This document shows positions 62,060-64,000 of a DNA stretch of 64,000 bases, piece after piece. The stretch is from Ascidia mentula (lineage: Eukaryota > Chordata > Ascidiacea > Phlebobranchia > Ascidiidae). The notes below the pieces were generated by a model. The model was not told the DNA's origin. It did not search any database and saw only the letters and a list, made by a program, of their open reading frames with translations. The stretch spans positions 17,716,266 through 17,780,265 of the forward strand of contig OX387197.1 of NCBI GenBank assembly GCA_947561715.1. The letters are read 5' to 3'. The first letter of the stretch is position 1; each line of letters starts with the position of its first letter. A program made the translations under genes and the position numbers.

Positions 62060-64000
62060 TCAGGTATCTTCTGACGTGCCGACGCCTTCGTTACCTGTGT
62101 ATGTGCAATAAGTTTTAACATGCTGTGGTTGTTTGCACAAAAATACGTTACCGCATTTACCAGTGCTGATCGGTTCCGCAACAGTTCCGTTCCTACTTGG
62201 CGAAACCTGGTCTGATGACGTCACCACTTGTTCGAGTTCGCCACCTTTTAGTGACGTGGAATCGCGAGATGACGAAACGTTTGTGAGTGCGTCGTTGCTG
62301 TCCACCGCGTAGTCGACCACCGGATCATTGTTTTTCGCAGCCCCAGAAACGTCGCCTGCGCTGTCGCAGGATGTGACGTCGACATGTTCCTTCGCGACGT
62401 CGTCAACGTTTTCTCCCTCTTCGAGTTCTGCTTCATCAGCGTCAACCACTTCACCATCGATGACGTCTTCATAACCGAGGTTGTCCTCCTCTTGCGGTGG
62501 AATGTCCTCTTCCAATCCCTCCTCAAAATCGACATCATCTGTGGGTGCAAAAATAGGTGGCTAAGAAAGCTGCATTACGATTACATACAAATGTGTTTGC
62601 TGCTTCAATTGTCTACAAAATGCAACCTTACCTTCGTCATCAATAATGAAAAAGTCATCTTTACCGCTCCCACCTGGAACTTCTTTACCTAGACAGAACA
62701 AATATTAACTTGAAACGTCAAGTGAGCAAACGATGAACACGAATGTCAACTTTGATTAGACGCCTCTTGAATTTACTGAACAAATTTGAGAGTTTTAATG
62801 TAATTCTATTTGAAGAGACATAAATTACCTTGAACCCTTGTTTGTTTCCATTCTTCCTCATCATCACTGCTAATGTATTCAGGAGCATCATCAGCTATGT
62901 ATACTGGACCGTCGTCCTGCATAGCAGAGCCTTCATCACTGCAGATGAAAGAATTGTCAATATTTAAATTTGCACCAACTAATCGGAGTTTAGCAAGGTA
63001 TACGTGCACCTGTCATCCTCTGAACCCGAATCAACTCCTAGTCTGTTTCCTATGTAGTTTTGCAAAGGGCTGGGCCACAGTTCTTCTCTTATAATCTGCA
63101 AACAAGCAGGTTGGTTCGAAACAATATTTTAGATGTAATTGCAATTTTTGAAATAAAATTTAAAGAAGCAAGTAGTAACCTCTGCAATGTCATCTGATGA
63201 TGCATCCTCCTGCGCACAAAACCAGCTGAAAAAACTGGAGGGTTTTTTGGTTAAGTTTTGTCCCAGTTTCCATTCTATAGCTGTGCAGTAGCATGAAGGT
63301 GAATCTGCAAATTAGAAAACATTCAATTAAGGCTATCTGCCACTGATTATCATGCATGTATTATTATAACCACAATGTGTATTTGTCAATGCAACACCCA
63401 CCATTCCATGGCATATGATATTCTTTTGTGATTGTGCTATTACTAAAGTAAGGATTTTCTGCAAAACGGAACTTGATGCTGTACCCTGAGCGAGTGTCTT
63501 CAAAATCGTCGATCTAAAGCAAGTAATCTGTTTTAAGTATACCAGTGGATAAGTACGTACATGTACAAACCTGTAAATGAGTGCAATATTTTAAACAGCG
63601 AATGTCTTCTTTGGTTAATACACGCTTCAGTTGTGGATGCTGAGAAAACTTAAAACCAAACAAAATTATGTCAAGGATCATTGAAATTCACAAGCACATT
63701 TTGATTTCAGTTTAAGATTATCAAAACCAGCCAAAGGCATTTCTTGATACATGTTTGTGTGCCTCACCATTACTCTGATGAAGCCTATTTGAATAGCAGT
63801 GAAACATCGGTGAATAAAAGCATGTTTAATTGTGCCAGAAGAACAGGCTAATTGAAATACAATATGTCTGGCAGCAACAGAAACACAATACCAACCATTG
63901 ACTTTAGATATCAAACCAAATTATAGAAAGGATACAACAGATGCCCAGAAGTGTGGTATCCTTTCAATGTAGTTATTTCTTCTGGTGTAAACAGGCTGTC
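62060..64000 (-). CDS. NAP-superfamily protein, SET/TSPYL2-like (3' part; 5' end beyond window)
   Basis: Minus-strand exons: 63936-64000 (partial), 63571-63639, 63402-63513, 63180-63304, 63010-63095, 62829-62938, 62632-62688, 62060-62538. SET and TSPY-type NAP proteins are histone chaperones or chromatin regulators. Family motifs in order: RRNNYIERIPHFW, GYSIKFRFAENPYF with KEYHM, WKLGQNLTKK then SFFSWF, and EELWPSPLQNYI. Beyond the NAP domain comes a tail of more than 200 acidic residues over four exons, which favours a TSPYL2/CDA1-like member over SET itself. The last exon may instead be spliced at a GTAAAT donor (exon boundary 62161) to an unseen exon; reading on gives 33 more codons to TGA at 62060. 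The N-terminal dimerisation helix is outside the window. Confidence 0.85.

Noticed and set aside
1..64000. CRISPR arrays, bacterial operons or viral insertions
   Set aside because: No regularly spaced repeats, no Shine-Dalgarno-organised genes, no capsid or polymerase reading frames. Split genes and SINEs show eukaryotic DNA.

Overview
The window is eukaryotic: all recognised genes but one are split by GT-AG introns, intergenic DNA is AT-rich, and tRNA-derived SINEs are present. A single CPEB2/3/4-type gene, an HPS4-like gene and a SET/TSPY-like gene point to an animal. Introns of mostly 100-700 bp, strong repeat polymorphism and a lone CPEB2-4 copy suggest a compact invertebrate deuterostome such as an ascidian, but the sequence alone does not prove this.

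Left third (1-21.6 kb): a minus-strand tandem array of five members (A-E) of a protein family I do not recognise. An intact member has eight exons with fixed phases (1-1-1-2-0-2-1), encoding a signal peptide, a cysteine-rich N-glycosylated ectodomain with cysteines arranged 3-6-3-3-3-2 across exons 2-7, a Ser/Thr stalk and a hydrophobic C-terminal tail typical of a GPI-anchor signal. B, C, D and E are intact (413, 395, 413 and 396 aa). A is a wreck that runs off the left edge. The array was built by duplication of a two-gene unit of about 10 kb. C is a chimera: exons 8-4 match E and exons 3-1 match A, with the crossover inside exon 4.

Middle (21.6-37 kb): mostly non-coding DNA with two inverted-repeat elements carrying a hammerhead-like core (one lies at 18.5 kb inside the array). 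A sixth, strongly diverged and inverted paralogue F follows (30.9-34.0 kb, plus strand, 483 aa) with the same exon sizes, phases and cysteine count but a long Glu/Gln/Ala stalk. After it comes a 304-307 aa gene with an unspliced CDS resembling HPS4, a BLOC-3 subunit.

Right (37-64 kb): a complete 11-exon CPEB2/3/4-type gene (766 aa) spanning 20 kb with an 11.1-kb intron, about 4.6 kb of non-coding DNA, and the 3' eight or nine exons of a minus-strand NAP-superfamily (SET/TSPYL2-like) gene that continues beyond the right edge. Ten perfect TGACGTCA palindromes occur between 43 and 62 kb.

The best candidate for an undescribed system is the GPI-anchored ectoprotein family: a locally expanding, recombining cluster of secreted, glycosylated, disulphide-rich surface proteins. 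Its function cannot be read from sequence. The main technical caution is that in a highly heterozygous genome part of the 10-kb duplication could be two haplotypes joined by the assembler.
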